DNA from: Trichosporon coremiiforme
Lineage: Eukaryota; Basidiomycota; Tremellomycetes; Trichosporonales; Trichosporonaceae
Direction: 5' to 3'
NCBI GenBank assembly: GCA_039545355.1
Contig: BCJJ01000001.1
Coordinates: forward strand, 370,570-434,569
Length of the DNA: 64,000 bases
The notes beneath the pieces are model-generated. The model did no database searches. It saw only the letters and a program-made list of their open reading frames with translations, and was not told where the DNA came from. Positions 44,724 to 57,795 of the stretch are shown here, in pieces. The position numbers and the translations under genes are program-made. The first letter of the stretch is position 1, and the number at the start of each line of letters is the position of its first letter.

Positions 44724-47700
44724 ATGACCGACTTGCTGGAGACGCCGTCCAGACTACTGAAGCGAGTTCAGCAATACGAAGACATGGACTTGCCATCACT
44801 CCCTAGCATTAGCCACGATGTGGATTGCGATCAGACCACCGAGTACCCGGATCCCGATGACAGTGTGATGTCTGGTAACGAGGTACGTATGGCACGAGGA
44901 CCAAAATCGTGCTGATATCAAGGAATGGTCTACCCCACAGGTGGGCCGCCCTTTCCCTTCGCCACCCACTGGTCACAGCGCCGCCGTCCCAGAGCGCAGC
45001 TCTCTCACGTACAAACGAAGTCCCCTGGCTTCGAATGACTCATTCTCAGACTTCCAGTCCTCTTCGCTAAAGCAGCTCAGCGATGAGGGGCCCTCTTTTC
45101 TGGCGGATTTGTCCAAATCGCGTATCATCCCGAACAAGTCGTCCATGCCCGACGCAAACGAGTCGGATTTCTGGGAGGACAGCTTGGAATCGCGAAGACT
45201 CCCCGCCACTAATGTGGATGTGGAGCTTGCATCTGATACGGAGTTGTCGCTTCATGAAACAACAGCCTTATCATCCTCCACTTCCGTCATAGACACTCCA
45301 CTGCCTCGTCATTACCAGCGCAAGCCTGCCAGCCAAAGTCGGCCAAATTTGCCTGGAACTGGACCTGAGACTCGCATCCCGAGTCTCACCCGGAGCGAAG
45401 TGTCTGGCACAGATCAGGAGGCAACGACACCAGAAAGTCACGATCGGATTCTCAACACGGTCAGTCTCCCTGCCCACGACCTATCTGAGGCTACCTCTCG
45501 TTCTGCCGACGACGCCGATCTCAGCAACCTCGACCAGACGCAACAAACCGAGCAGCCGAAGGTGAAAGCCCTCCCGGCATCGAGTCAAACCGTCACTCCG
45601 GCAGTGACGCGTTTCATGGACACACCGGATACCGCCGTGCGGGCGGCGGCGACACCATTCGGGGTCGGCGCTGCGCTCAGAGATGTGACGCGCAGACACA
45701 CGAACAATGCTGGTGCTCCGAGCACCCCGTTTACGCCGTCTGTTGACTACAACAAGACGCCTCGAGCAGCTCTTGATGACGCTGAGCGTCGCAAGAACCA
45801 TGTCCTGTCCGTCCTGGCTTCCTCAACATTGCCGTCACGAGTCAAACGTTTCACCCCTCACCCTCGTCGCCATGTGACTATGGGTTCTGGGGCCGAGTCC
45901 CTCACAGAAGAGCCCTCTTTTTTAAGCAAGCCGGGAGACGAGAGCCGAACAGTGAATGAGTCCTTCATCTCCGTCGCTTCCTCGCAAGACCTTACACCCG
46001 ACCGTCGAGGCTCCAGGGCTTTCAATCAACGAGCCAACACCTCAGTTCCCAACATCCTCTATTCGGGTGCGGCGGCTTCCAGTCCCGGGGTGTCCCACTT
46101 AGATAACCGACCGGACGTTGTTAAAATACAGAAACATCTCAACATGATGAACCAGCAACTGCTTGACAACAATGCCGACCTTGCTAGAGAAGCGGAGGAG
46201 TGGAGGAGCGAATGCACTCGCCTGATCGGTATCATGCGCGAGGCGGGAATACAAATCGACGACGACGGCAACGTCTTGGACGAGCTGCCCAAGCTGCGCA
46301 AAGAAGGGGACAGCCTTGAACTGCCTTCTGGCGAGGACACTAGTCGTCCGACCGGCTCTGAGACCACAATCGACGAAGTCGAAGACCTGAAGGCTAATTT
46401 GCATGAGAAGGAGACGGAGATAGCCAGACTGCGTGGTGCCATGTCGGCTCAGGGCGAATTGTTGGCTTTGCGAGAGGAGTTGGAGGAGTCCCGAAGAGAC
46501 CATGATGCCCTTCAAGCAGAGTTCGCCCAGAAGACCAAGGACCACACCTTGCAGTTCACAGAGATCTGTACTGAGTTCGAAGAGCAGGTCCGACAGTTGG
46601 AAGCCCAGGTTCACCGGCTCGAGGGCGAGCTAGAAATTACAAAGGCAGATGCAGTTCAGGCTGAGGATCATCAACACGGGGCTCAGATTTCATCACTGCT
46701 TGATCGAATCCAACGCTTGGAGGCGGATCTCTGCAAGTCAACGGATGAGATCGCTCAACTGCGAACTGAAAATCAAGGCCGGACCCGCGAGCTTCAAGAA
46801 ACGAGGGCTCGCGCCTCCGAGCTGCAGGAACGCCTGTCGGAGGTAGACTGCGCCAAGGGAGCAGCCACTGAAGCTTTGGAACAATCGGAGGAGGCACGCG
46901 CTTCGGCGGACACAGAACGCGAAGCGGTTCTCCAGGAGGCTCAAGAATTACGCCGGCAACTTGCGGACGTGGAGCGGGTTCTAGCGACCGAGCATGCCAT
47001 CATGGAGGAGCAACGGGAATCTCTGGCTCGCCTTGAAGATCTCGCGGACCGTGCGCACAACGACCTTGAGGAAACGCAAAGGCTACTCAGAAACGCGCGA
47101 AAGGAGCTCGGAGACGCGCATTCCAGGCTGTTAGAAAAAGATCAGGAGATCGAGACCCTCCGCGGTCAGGCTGAGCTCGCGACTATCGAGAAGAGTGCAT
47201 GCCTTAACGACACGAATACAACAGAGGCGGAGAACAGCATTATTGGAGCTCTGGAAGACAGGCTGGAAGCCGCGCACAAGGAGATTGGCCGCTTGAAGCA
47301 CTCGGCTGAGAGCGCGCCAATCCACCAGTCCGCCCTGGAAGCTCGCGACGCTCGTATCTCAGCTTTGGAGACGGAGAAGCTTGCGCTGATGGAGCGCATG
47401 AAAGCCCATGAAGTTTCCAGTCCTGCTCGCTGGTCAAGTTCCATGATGACATCGACACCACTGCACAAAACAGTGAATTCGCTCAGGTACCCGAGTACAC
47501 CTGGACCACTCAAGGATGTGGGGCCCCAACGAGCGACTTGCGCATTGCTGACTGATTGCAGATCTCCTGGCTTCAGACTACGATCGGGGACTCCAATGAG
47601 AGCCTTTTGCGGGCGCAGCTCGAACACTTGCAGCACGAGCTCGATATTGCGAACACTCAACTCGACCGTAACTTCGGACGTCTTGAGGAAGCTGGCTCTA

Positions 47701-49097
47701 GCGCAGTTGAACTAGCGGAGAAACTTGCCGCAGCGAACAGCAGAATTGCCGTACTCGAGGGGGAGCTCGCACTTATGGCCCGCGAGAACAGAGACTGTGT
47801 CGCCGGAGCCAACGCTAGTCAAGATCGCAACGAGCGTCTAGAGAACGCCCTGGAGACCGTTCGCGAACAGATGACCATCTTGAAAGACGACATGAGCCGT
47901 GAGAAAGAGCGACTGCAAGACGACAACCGGCGGCTGCGCGTCATGCTTGCAGATGTGCAGTCCAAAGCAGATGAGAAGATCGAAGCTTTGGGCGTCGAAA
48001 TCGCGCAAACTCTGCGCGAGTCAGAGGACCAATGCACCGAGTATCAAGAGCGCTTGCAAGGCATGCGCAATGAGAAGGACAGCGTCGATGCGGTAAGTGA
48101 CGGCTGTCTGTCTGTTCTCACAGTGGTGAGCTGACATCAATAGAAGATGCGCTCTCTGAGAGGCACCGTCGAGGCTCTGCAAAGAGATCTCGATGAAGCT
48201 CGAAATGCAGCCAACGATGCCGAACTTCAAAGGGCGACTATGCAGGAGCAGAACGTCAAGCTGGCGAGCCAGCAAGATCTCATCTCATCTGTGCAAAGGT
48301 CGCTGAGAGATGCCCGACAAGTGGCAGAGGACTTGCAATCCCGATTGCAAGTACGTACGCAAGAGCTCCAAGAGACCCAGAAGCATGTTCGGACTCTTGA
48401 AGACGAGCGCTCTAACATCGCTCGTGAACTCCTGGATTTCACCAACGGCCTCGACATTCAACGACGAGAGTGTGCCAAGTTCGGATCTGAACTCGCAGCC
48501 TTGCGCAGCGCTCACCGGACAAAGGAGACTATTCATGTCGACAAACTTGCGAGCCTCAATCATCGCCTCGCGCGCACTCAAGAAGAACTCCTGATGGCGA
48601 ATGAGCAAGTCAAGGAGGCTCATGACCGACACGCCCAGTTGTCCCAAGAGCTCGCAAATTTTGAATCGAAGTCTCGGGATTCGACTTTGGAGCAGCGTCA
48701 GAAGTACAAGGTGCAAACCCGCCGCCTCTCGGCTCAGATTGAGTATTTGAAAGCGAAGTACACACGAGAGAACAATTTCCGAAATGCCCTGGCCTTACAG
48801 AAGAAGTTCCTCCTCCTCCTCGTCGGCGGCATGAGCCTAACGTAAGCTCTAACACTCGTAGCATTGCTAATCTGAAGTGAACAGGCGACACTTAAAGCCA
48901 TTGCGTCAATGGGTTACGAGCGCCCTGTCCCGGAACGTCCGAAGCGGCGACTGAAGACCGTTGCTATCGCAGTTTTGTCGGTGATCAGAGCAGGGTAAGC
49001 TTTGCCGTACCAGCTGTCAACTAAAACATTTCGCAGGCGCATCGCGAAAGAATGGCGAACCACACAGGAGGTCAGAGCTGCTGGAACGGCACGGTGA
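44724..49097 (+). CDS. PCP1: PACT-domain spindle pole body scaffold (pericentrin/Pcp1-like)
   Basis: Exons 44724-44882, 44941-47517, 47562-48092, 48144-48841, 48878-48994 and 49037-49097 give 1380 residues. The first 390 residues are disordered, Ser/Thr/Pro-rich, with many SP/TP sites and a leading LLETPSRLLKRVQQYEDMDL motif. A long coiled coil runs from about 395 to 1260 with a few breaks (for example near 900). The C-terminal PACT region reads RENNFRNALALQKKFLLLLV, then KRRLKTVAIAVLSVIRAGRI. PACT is the calmodulin-binding targeting module of pericentrin/AKAP450 and of fission yeast Pcp1, which recruits gamma-tubulin complexes to the spindle pole. Exon 2 uses an unusual GTGGGG donor. Mto1-type proteins are an alternative but lack this ending. 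Confidence 0.85.
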
Positions 49098-49381
49098 ACG
49101 AGTTGTGTGGAAATACTGTACATGTTTCTGGCCTTGTCTTATGTATCTGATTTGTATGATTAGTGCCAAATAAGGTGCTTGACCATCCTTGTGCATCTGC
49201 TGCATAGGAGACAGCAGTTTTCGAGTAAGGTGCAAAGGTGAAGAGCAAGAAGTACTTTGGGCGTGGACATGTCCGCGCGGCTCCGTCACACGTCATATCG
49301 GTCAGGTCCCCCCGCGCCAGATATGAATCACAACATCCTCGTTTCATTCCCGGACCATCCACTCATCCTTCCATCCCCGTC

Positions 49382-52300
49382 ATGGCCGGTCATGGTCCGG
49401 CGCTTCCACGCAGACGCCCGGCGCCAGGCGCCTACGACCTGTTTCCTCAAGCATCTGTCAGCACTTGGCTAGATGGTTTGCAAGCGAAGATTCAAGCTGG
49501 ACTGGGTGGCGAAGAATATGTGAAGCCCCTCCACCCCTTGTCGCCGTTACGTGCCGGTTCCGCCGAGGCTGCCGACCACCAGGAAGGAGCAAAGGCGGCG
49601 AAAGACGTCTTTGTGACGGACAGCTCAAGCAACACAACGACTCGGCGATCTACTGAGACTCGGCTGCTGGTCAATAAGGATACCGGTACTCCCATTCCCA
49701 GTCTACGGTCGAATGCAGGTGAGCCAGTTGACGAAGCGGTTGGTTGACCGAGGAGCAGAGTCAGATGGTGAAAGTGCTTCTGAAACGTCAAGCGATGCTA
49801 TGGTGATGGACGGAAAAGCGACCGCCGCCTACTCTCACAGCGCAACGCCCTCTCAATCGGACGTCATCGAGCTTGGGGATTCCGATGAGGACGACAACGA
49901 TGATTCCGTTTACAGCGATGATGGCGAAGCGGAAGACTTCGGGCGTCACTCTTATGAGCGTGAAGCCGTCATCCCCTACCAGTCGCACCACGCCTCTCAA
50001 AGTGCTTACGACATGCACTCCAGCGGCGACGATGCAGGGGAAGTGGACTCCGTCCCATCGCAGCGGACGACATCGGACGTAGAGGTGGGAAGTGCAGAGG
50101 AATGGTCTCAGAACTCTGAGACGGGGCCAGAGGACGAGGAGGACGAAGAGCGGGAGCGCGGAGGCAGTGGAACGGCGAGTCCAGCTCCAGCTCACGGGTC
50201 TGAGACGCAACCCATCGATCTCCTAGACAGCGATGATGACGAGGAGGAGGACGAACTTGGTGACAACGACTCAGCGACCGATCTACACTCCGATGGTGAC
50301 GAAGAGAACCCCTATCCTACTCCGCCATTCAATGACCTTTCTCAGAATCAAGCGCCGGATCCTGCAACCTTCGATTTACCGCCTGCAGTTGGCACGATAC
50401 CTTTGGCCTCTGAGCACACGTATTATGCTCCGGCATCTGAGCAACACCAATGGGGTCTTCAGAACGCCTTCGCGGAGCCGCCATCAGACGCGATGTTGGG
50501 GGCGGTCCTGCACGATTTGTCTCAGAATGTGCTGCCCGACCCTCTGACAGAGACCTTGCCCTTCGTTCACGGGTTCCCTAATGACCCTCAAGTTCCGCCA
50601 ATCGATCCTGAGCTACTGAGTGCTCATCCTCAGCAGGCCGACTCGATTCCGGGGGTGTTTGTTGAGATGTCGGAAGTGCGCAGCTATCGAGCCTACGTCG
50701 AGGACGAGGTTGACGAGGAAGCTCCTGCTGGCCATTATCGTCTCGATGCCGACTTTCACATTTCAGAGGAATTGTGTGCGCAGGCGCCCACAGATACGGG
50801 GGCTGTACGCGCGTGCTCTGATCACTCCCGCAGTGAGTGCCATGTCTCCCACGCTCCCGTCGAGCCTGTGGTAGAAGAGGTGGACGAGCTGCGAACAACG
50901 TCACCTGACCGGCCGCCTAAGGCAGAAGTGGAAGAAGTGGATGAGGACACGCCGGAAAATGTGGCGAAAGCCTTGATCTCGGACGGGGTTGGAGACGCGA
51001 GTACTCCTCCTCGCGATTCGCCCCAGCCTGCGGTTTCGCTTGTCATCGCAATGCAGGACGCAACCTCACCGCCGGCAACCACGGCCATCAGCGAGCAGGA
51101 CGTTTTCAGCGAGCAGGAAGTTTTCCCCGACCCTCCACATTTCAATGACATCAAAAACGAAGAGCGCGCCACTCCTCGTGAACTGATGGCTTTCGAAGGA
51201 GATGCACCTGGCGCTGGCGAGCAAGGAACTTCTAAAGAGCAACTGGGTGGAGGGCCAGAATCTGAGAGATCCCAGTCGCCCGTCCTATCCCCTGCTTCAG
51301 TACAGGAAGGGACGGTGCTTAGTGAAGGGACCAAGCGTCAAGCGCATTGGCTGGCGGACTCGCAACTTGGTCCATCCCCTGGGGCGGAAGACGTGCAGGA
51401 GAGTGAGGACGACCTGGGCGAAGAAAGTGACGAGACCGCTCCCACGCCTGAGCTTGCTGTCTACGCTGGAGAAGGTATGGCCAACTCTAGGTCTCGCTGA
51501 CAAGCAGTAACGCCTCGGACTGAAACACCGGCGGCAATGGAGCGATGGTCTGGACAGTCGTCGGACTGCCTGCCAAGGATCCAGACGGATACACAGGCTG
51601 AGCCACGGTCAAGTCTTCCGTCCGAATCCGACGACGAGGACCTAGCCGGAGATGGCCCCTTGCTAGTATTTAAAAAGGTCATCGACCCGGGGGCCACGAC
51701 TGAAGAAGCTGCTTTTGAGCGAGGTGTCTCCGAAGTTATGGGCACGCTTGAACCCATTTCGACTGCGCCTGCCGTCGACGCAATTCATGGAGATGTAGGA
51801 GGAGCCAGCGACTCGAGCGATACAACGCCGCGAGGCTCTGGGACGCTACCGCCCTTGCAAAGGGAGAAGGATGATTGGAAAGAACCTGATGATTTGCAGT
51901 CTGAGGATCACCAGCCAGGTCTGGCCCAAATTTCCGATCCCTCACACGAGCCAACCCAGTCTGCTGGAGCCCGACGATGTGGGGGAGATGGGCACGAAGG
52001 GGAAGGTGCCAGCACCGGAACTGAAATGGACGAAGAAGGTTGGCGAGGCACCGCCTTTGTTGAAGATGTCTACCAGGTCGCCGAGTTGCCTGCTAGAACA
52101 TCTTCGGCAGGACCAGATGCTCTTGAAGAACCCATCAAAAATACCGCTGAAAACATGCGAACGCCCGCGTCTTCATCGCCCGAGAAACCAATGATTGTCT
52201 CTGAAAGTGACTCTGAGGAAGACGAACAAACGGCAGCAGCATGTCACGCCGACGCCACTTCTGCGCTCGAAGGCGATGAGAAGACTTCTAACGTTTCCTC

Positions 52301-53633
52301 AGAGCCGATGCCCACGGACTCCGTCAATCATCTCGACTCGGGCAAGCAGCAATCGTGCGACATCATAGATAGTCTTCCGGCAAGCGAAGCTTCTGGGGGA
52401 GCCGGGGAAGCTACCATCGATACCTTGGAGCGGCGGGCTGCGCAAGATGCTGAATCATCAGAGGTCGTCTGTCCTGAGACCACGGACGACAGTAGAGAGG
52501 CTATGCCTTCCGTCAACCAACCGCGGGAGGGAACCCCTGAGTACCGGCCACTCCGTCATCATCATGGAAAAGGGCGGCCGGAGCCTACCCCTCCGCCAGC
52601 CCTCCGAGCTCCCTTACAGCCACCGCGTCCCGCCGGTGAAGTCTCTCAATCGCTCATCGAACCACCCGTGACACGTTCCAACTGCGGCTACCGTAAACTT
52701 CAGCTCGTGGAGGGTGATTACGACTGCACTGTACTAGTGCCGCAATGTACACTGGGAGACGCGGAGAAGCTGGAGGAAGAGTGCGCTGTCCAACTGGGTC
52801 CACCAACGCCTGCAGAGGAACGTAGGGCTCAGAACGACATGCCTCCGGTATGTCAACTTCACCCAGCCTTGCACACCAAGCTTTCTCGCATCACGGGTCC
52901 GGCCATGCTCCAAGCTTATTCTACCGACATGCCGCCCGCTCGAGATCGCACCATCTCTGTGGATTCCGAACGCTGGCATGTGTTCATCCTGGAAGCTTCG
53001 GAAGGCTCAATCGAATATGAGCGGTCTGCGCGGCGCCTGTCCGCTCGTTCCTCTGTATTCAGGACACCAGAGCCGAACCGCGAACGGGGTGCCGGACCTG
53101 TTTCTACCCCGATTAGCAGACGAAAGCGGTCGCTTTCAGCAGTCACTGAAAATGGCGTCCACCTGTCAACCAGCAAGAGACCCGCTCAAGCAACGAATGC
53201 TGTCGAAATCGCAACCTCTCCTTTACGACGCTCATCGCGTTTGCGAGGAGCCAGTCAGGCCCCATCCGAGGTCTCCGATGCTGCAGAGCAGTCTCATGGC
53301 CCCTCTGTGGTGAGCTCGAGACGTGTTACTCGGGCCATGAAGGCGATGGAGACTGCAGGCAACTCAGATGTGGGTACGATCGCTGCAGATGATGAAGGGG
53401 GTAGTCAATTGGAGGCAGCGGACCCACCCACCGAGCCATCAGGCAACTCTCACAACGTGTTCGATGGCTCGCCCACCGCCATTCCCATTGGCGCTCGGCA
53501 GCGGAAGCGAAAGCTGGATGTCTCGGCAGATGATGGGCAGGATGCGATCGTCGAGTACAACAGTGAACGGGAGCACGGGGAACCTCCGAAGCGAGGCTTT
53601 GGCTGGTCTATCCGTCGATGGTTTGGTCGATGA
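49382..53633 (+). CDS. Large acidic disordered protein with SUMO-interaction-like motifs
   Basis: Exons 49382-49718, 49759-51474 and 51508-53633 give 1392 residues. Most is disordered and Glu/Asp/Ser/Pro-rich. Three hydrophobic cores followed by acidic/Ser runs resemble SUMO-interaction motifs: DVIELGDSDEDD (about 147), PIDLLDSDDDEEE (about 264) and MIVSESDSEEDE (about 913). A more ordered island at about 1075-1160 has CGYRKLQL, CTVLVPQC and LGDAEKLEEE. Basic clusters (SRRKRSL, SRLRGA, RKRKLD) follow and the protein ends in a Trp/Arg amphipathic segment (PPKRGFGWSIRRWFGR). A nuclear or nuclear-envelope role is an inference from the basic clusters and the tail. I cannot name the family. Confidence 0.7.
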
Positions 53634-53957
53634 CCGCTGGCTACCACCCCATGCTCAGATTCATTTGTTAGTTGACTAAGTGTATTTGGGTTGTGCTTCG
53701 ACTGTACTTGCTCTTGCCCAATGCATACATATATTCTGCATTTGTCCAGATGCGCCGTCAGACCCGCAGAGGTCTTTTCCCGCTATCTATCGGTCTCTTA
53801 GGAGTGACCACGTGGTAATCTGCCTCGATCATCCCCAGGTGGGCATGCGGCTACCGACTACCCGATGCAGGTACTGAGGTTGGGAGATGCACAGCTCCTT
53901 CAACGACATGTTGTCGTTCCTTTTGAACTATCGTTCGTCTTAACAACTTTCTTCACA
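53634..53957. other. Intergenic, 5' flank of GST gene
   Basis: About 320 bp. An AT-rich patch (CATACATATATTC, 53723-53735) follows the preceding stop and may belong to its 3' end formation. No gene was seen. Confidence 0.4.
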
Positions 53958-54760
53958 ATGGCTCGGCCAGTTATTCACTATTTTATTATGCCCAATACTC
54001 GCTCGGACAGGCTCTTCTGGGTCTTAGAGGTGGGAGCAATTTCGTTGTTTTACTGACAAGCGTAGGAGCTGGGAAAGCCTTACGATGTTACTCCATATGC
54101 AGCGGCGAAGGGGAGGCTTCCTCAGAAGATCACACCCCTGGGTAAGGTGCGTACGCATATAGTTTACCATCTTCTCACTGCAGTCTCCCGTGCTGGAGAT
54201 GGATGGCAAGGTGCACAGCGAAAGCGGATCAATCGTTCTCGGCCTTCTTGCTTCGAAGTCGGTCCCGGGCTTGGAGCAACAACCATCTCCGCAGTCTATT
54301 TATTGGTCGCATTTCTCTGAAGGAACTATGATGCTACACCTTCAACCAGCTCGTGTGCTTGGTATTTACACGGACGTCATCAGCAAACGACTCTCACCCG
54401 AGGCAACCAAAGGCGCCAGGGCTCTGAGCGACATGTTCCGTAGTAAATGGGCCGACCACAACATTCAACTTCAGCTGGACACAGTTGAAGACTATCTGAA
54501 GGACAACGAATACTTCACTGGCACTCAAAACATCGGTTTGGGCGACGTAAGTTCACCTCCGGTCGAGTGTCTGATGGCAGATAATGATGCTCTTCCCTAT
54601 CACCGCGGCGTTGGATGGGTTCCGCAAGGGCGAGTTCAGCATTGGACCGAACACGCGACGATGGGTAGAGACGATGCGTCAACGACCAGCTTACGCACGT
54701 GCCATCGAGCGCCAGAGGGCTGAAGAGGCGAAGGTTAGCGAAGAGGCTGCCAAACTATGA
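53958..54760 (+). CDS. Glutathione S-transferase (Gtt1-like)
   Basis: Exons 53958-54029, 54066-54146, 54184-54546 and 54581-54760 give 231 residues. The N-terminal thioredoxin-fold domain is clear: IHYFIMPNTRSDRLFWVLEE, PYDVTPY, PLGKSPVLEMDGKV with the cis-Pro, and the glutathione-binding SES/GSI stretch. The helical C-terminal domain contains GDIMMLFPITAALDGFRKG, like the ADILMSFPL segment of yeast Gtt1, and ends in a charged helix (RQRAEEAKVSEEAAKL). It conjugates glutathione to electrophiles; Gtt1 in yeast is ER-associated. All three introns (36-37 bp) are phase 0. Confidence 0.88.
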
Positions 54761-54970
54761 GTTTCTGTGTGTGAGTCGGGTCATCGTTCAGAAGCTTCGC
54801 CGTAATTGTGTTACTTTGATGCATCGGCCCACGTGGCCCGCAACATGACCTATCGTATACGGCTTATACGGTGTCCGAACGTGGTTGCGCAGCGGAACGC
54901 AATGAAGCAGAGTACCGTCTGGGGTCAGTCATAGCTTGTGCATGTGTGTGTTAACGTCGTGACACTCGGA

Positions 54971-55388
54971 TTTCCCACGATGGGGACCGCCATCAGTTGC
55001 CGCGACCCTTGGGTCTCCCACGCATGGTCCCCGACCCCCACTGGGCTTTCCACGGTGGTGAGCCGCGGATTTCCCACGGTGACCATCGCCATGTCACTTA
55101 CCGTTGGCTTTCCCACGGGCGATCCCCGTCCAAATCTGAGGTTTTTTCCCACGGATCATCATCACCATCCGTTGTCGTCGTGCAGAACCCAATGAACGGC
55201 CTCCGAAGACCACTGTGGGAAACCAGTAGTGAGACAACGGTTGGCGGACGCCACCGTGGAAAGGTCTGAGGTGGTGTTGTTCACAACCTAAGGTTTCCCA
55301 CGGCCGGCCTCCGTTTCGCTTCTACCCTGGGATCCTCAGGTCTCCCACGAGCAACCCCCGTTCCCATTTTCCCCTCAGGTTTCCCACG
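54971..55388. repeat. Degenerate TTTCCCACG array, left block
   Basis: Exact TTCCCAC (or its complement) occurs at 54972, 55071, 55110, 55146, 55216 (reverse), 55295 and 55381. One-base variants (TCTCCCACG, CTTTCCACGG, CCGTGGAAAG) lie between, giving a spacing of about 35-50 bp. A CC-rich segment (GACCxCC-like) commonly follows the core. A solitary CGTGGGAAT lies further right at 55731. Units are too diverged for a simple recent satellite. Confidence 0.75.
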
Positions 55389-57490
55389 AATGCCTTCCGT
55401 TCCACCCCTCCACCAGGCGTCGCTGTCGCCACCCTCAGGGTACCGGTTCTCCGGGTGCCGCACCACATGATGTCGCAATTTTCCGCGGTTGATCTCGTCA
55501 GGCTCAAGCTCTGGCTCTCCTTCTGCAAACTCTGCGCAAGCTCTGTCTAGACTAGGATGGTTGCTGCATGCATGCGATGCCGGGTGTCTCTGCAGGATCA
55601 CTCACACATTTAAGGGACAGACCTGAAGGCGATTGTTTCGGGACACCTCGGATGGAGTCCTGGAAGAAATGACGAATGGGTGAGGAGACCACGTGCAAAC
55701 GCGTGGGCTGCCTGCGGCAGGCGAAGCCACCGTGGGAATGTTGAAAAGTAGCCGAGGCTGCCTCCGATGCCGATTCCCAGATGCGTTGCAACATCGCTGA
55801 TCTGGGGGTATCAAATGTCCCTGGTTCACTAGATGTGAGCTTGGGACTCGCCAATAGCTGCTATGATGGCCAACGGCACGTGTGACAGTGCGCAGTCTAA
55901 CACTTGAGGGGTGCAGCCCAGACAGCTCATAACGGGCACTAAGGCGCCGCCATTCCTTCAATTCTCCACCAATCACTATGAAATTTGGACTGCCACGTAC
56001 AGGAAAATACAGACTTGCTACAGACTCGCTACCGACAACTGCTCAGCAGCACCTTCGGTCGGGACAGCGCAGGCGTCGGGCGGACCCCACCACCAGACCT
56101 TCAATTTGGCCCTAAACGACATGAAATTTGAACTGGAAGTGCGGGACGCACAGAACTACCTCCTCCTGGCGACAAGGCGGTTAACTCGCCAACTAGAAGC
56201 TGCTATGGCCCTTCGAATGTCTGATCTTCAGCCTCAAGAGCGCACTTGTGAGTTTGCTGCACGGACAACCTCCTGTTCAAGCTGCCTTGTCGGAGCTTTC
56301 ATGACGATGGGTGCACCAGACTACTACGGAGGGGTTAGGTCTGTCTCACCTGCACAAACTAACATACGTGCTTTCGCTGTATGGCTTTTCCACCCGGCCG
56401 CCGCCAGAGAAAGCTTTGAAAAGTGAGGTTCAGGCGAAGGGTAAGGGGCATAACGTTGGTTATTGTCCTTAGGGTAGCATGGCTTCTCCGCGAAGAAAAG
56501 CTCCATCATCGCTGTCGAGGGTGCATGCGCTCATTATACCTTCAGTAAGGCGGCTACCTCGATCAGAAAGCGTTAAAATAGCAAGGTTACAAACCCGGGA
56601 GGCTCCTCCCGTGATCGCCCAGAGAGGAAACGCCCTAGTCGCCGCGCGACGTTTCTTTAAAACTTTGAATGGCACTCACAAGCAGGCAGCGCAAATCCTG
56701 AACATATTGTTTCGCGCGCGATTTCGCGCCTTGATCCGTGGGCTCAAACTTTTGAAATTCTCTCGCATGTAGGCAGGAAGACTGTCAGCGTTCATGCAGG
56801 GTCTGTTTAGCTTATCTTGCAGTCGTCTGGTCTGAACTGAGCTGAGTTTCTGAAGGTACGCTCAACTATGCATGGCTTGGAGATGCCAGGATGCCGGTGA
56901 CCTACCCCTGGTGTACTATGAACGCTCGAGGGAAGAGGGCGCGAAGCATCAACTTGACAATGCTCGGAACAAGGTATGTGCAAACTTCGCGTTCGATGTA
57001 TCTGATAGCAGCTCGAAGCAGTCTCGACATCAGTTGCTGAACTCAGAATTCAGGATTGCATAGCGTGATATCAATGCAGGCTTTTAGTCGGGTTTTAGTC
57101 GGGTCAGGCGGCAACCCACCACGACTTACCTGGACGCACCAGACGTCAGATGCAGATTTGGCGTTCTGATTTTCCAATAATGCAGTAGAACGGCCACTAC
57201 ACCTATAGGATGACGTCGCCACATGCTATCGCTCTTCTGTGAAAAAAATGCGAGCCGCAACTGCAAAACTGGCATTTGAGTTGCACCCCCACGATGGGAT
57301 GGGAAGCCCCACAAGATTTCTTTCTCTCGCAGTGCAGCGAGGGGAAAGATGCCTGGTACCTGTAGACAGAAGGAATGCTGTTCTGAGCTGTGCCTGACCA
57401 TGGCGCACAGCAAGACGGCGTTGGATGAAGCCGTAAGTTGATTGGCACTCTCCTACGGTGTTGCCGAGGAGAAAAATTACATTAAGCACA

Positions 57491-57612
57491 CATTGAGGTC
57501 GGAGGAAGCCTTCGCTAGATGTGAGATTTCCCACAGGTGAAATGCTCCCAAAGACAGCCCGACGTCGGAGGACGCTTCCGCTAGATTGAAGGTTTCCCAC
57601 GGGTGCAACCCA
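57491..57612 (+). repeat. Direct repeat of about 66 bp containing TTTCCCAC
   Basis: Two copies of GTCGGAGGA(A/C)GC(C)TTC(C)GCTAGAT followed by a TTTCCCAC(A/G)GGTG core start near 57498 and 57563. They translate to related peptides (PVGNL ... SS) on the minus strand, but this looks like a by-product of DNA duplication. Confidence 0.7.
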
Positions 57613-57795
57613 CCGAAGATGGCGGTCAGTCTGGGGAAGACGGCATGATGGGGCGTTCTGCAGGGCCCCGGTGTAGTGAACCTTCTGTGGAAGGCCATGG
57701 GTGGCGACACAGCCAGTGTGAAGGATATTCGTGGCGAACCTCAGGCCGGCAGTAGAAATGAGACCCTCAGGGACAACCAAGGGTAACCATGGGCC

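Noticed and set aside
55911..56426. 171-residue ORF between the two repeat blocks.
   Set aside because: Irregular composition, no domain, poor start context and no splice-supported extension.
57226..57780. 184-residue leftward ORF with repeated PVGNL segments as a coding gene.
   Set aside because: The peptide repeats follow directly from the DNA repeats, there is no start context, and other frames show the same periodicity.
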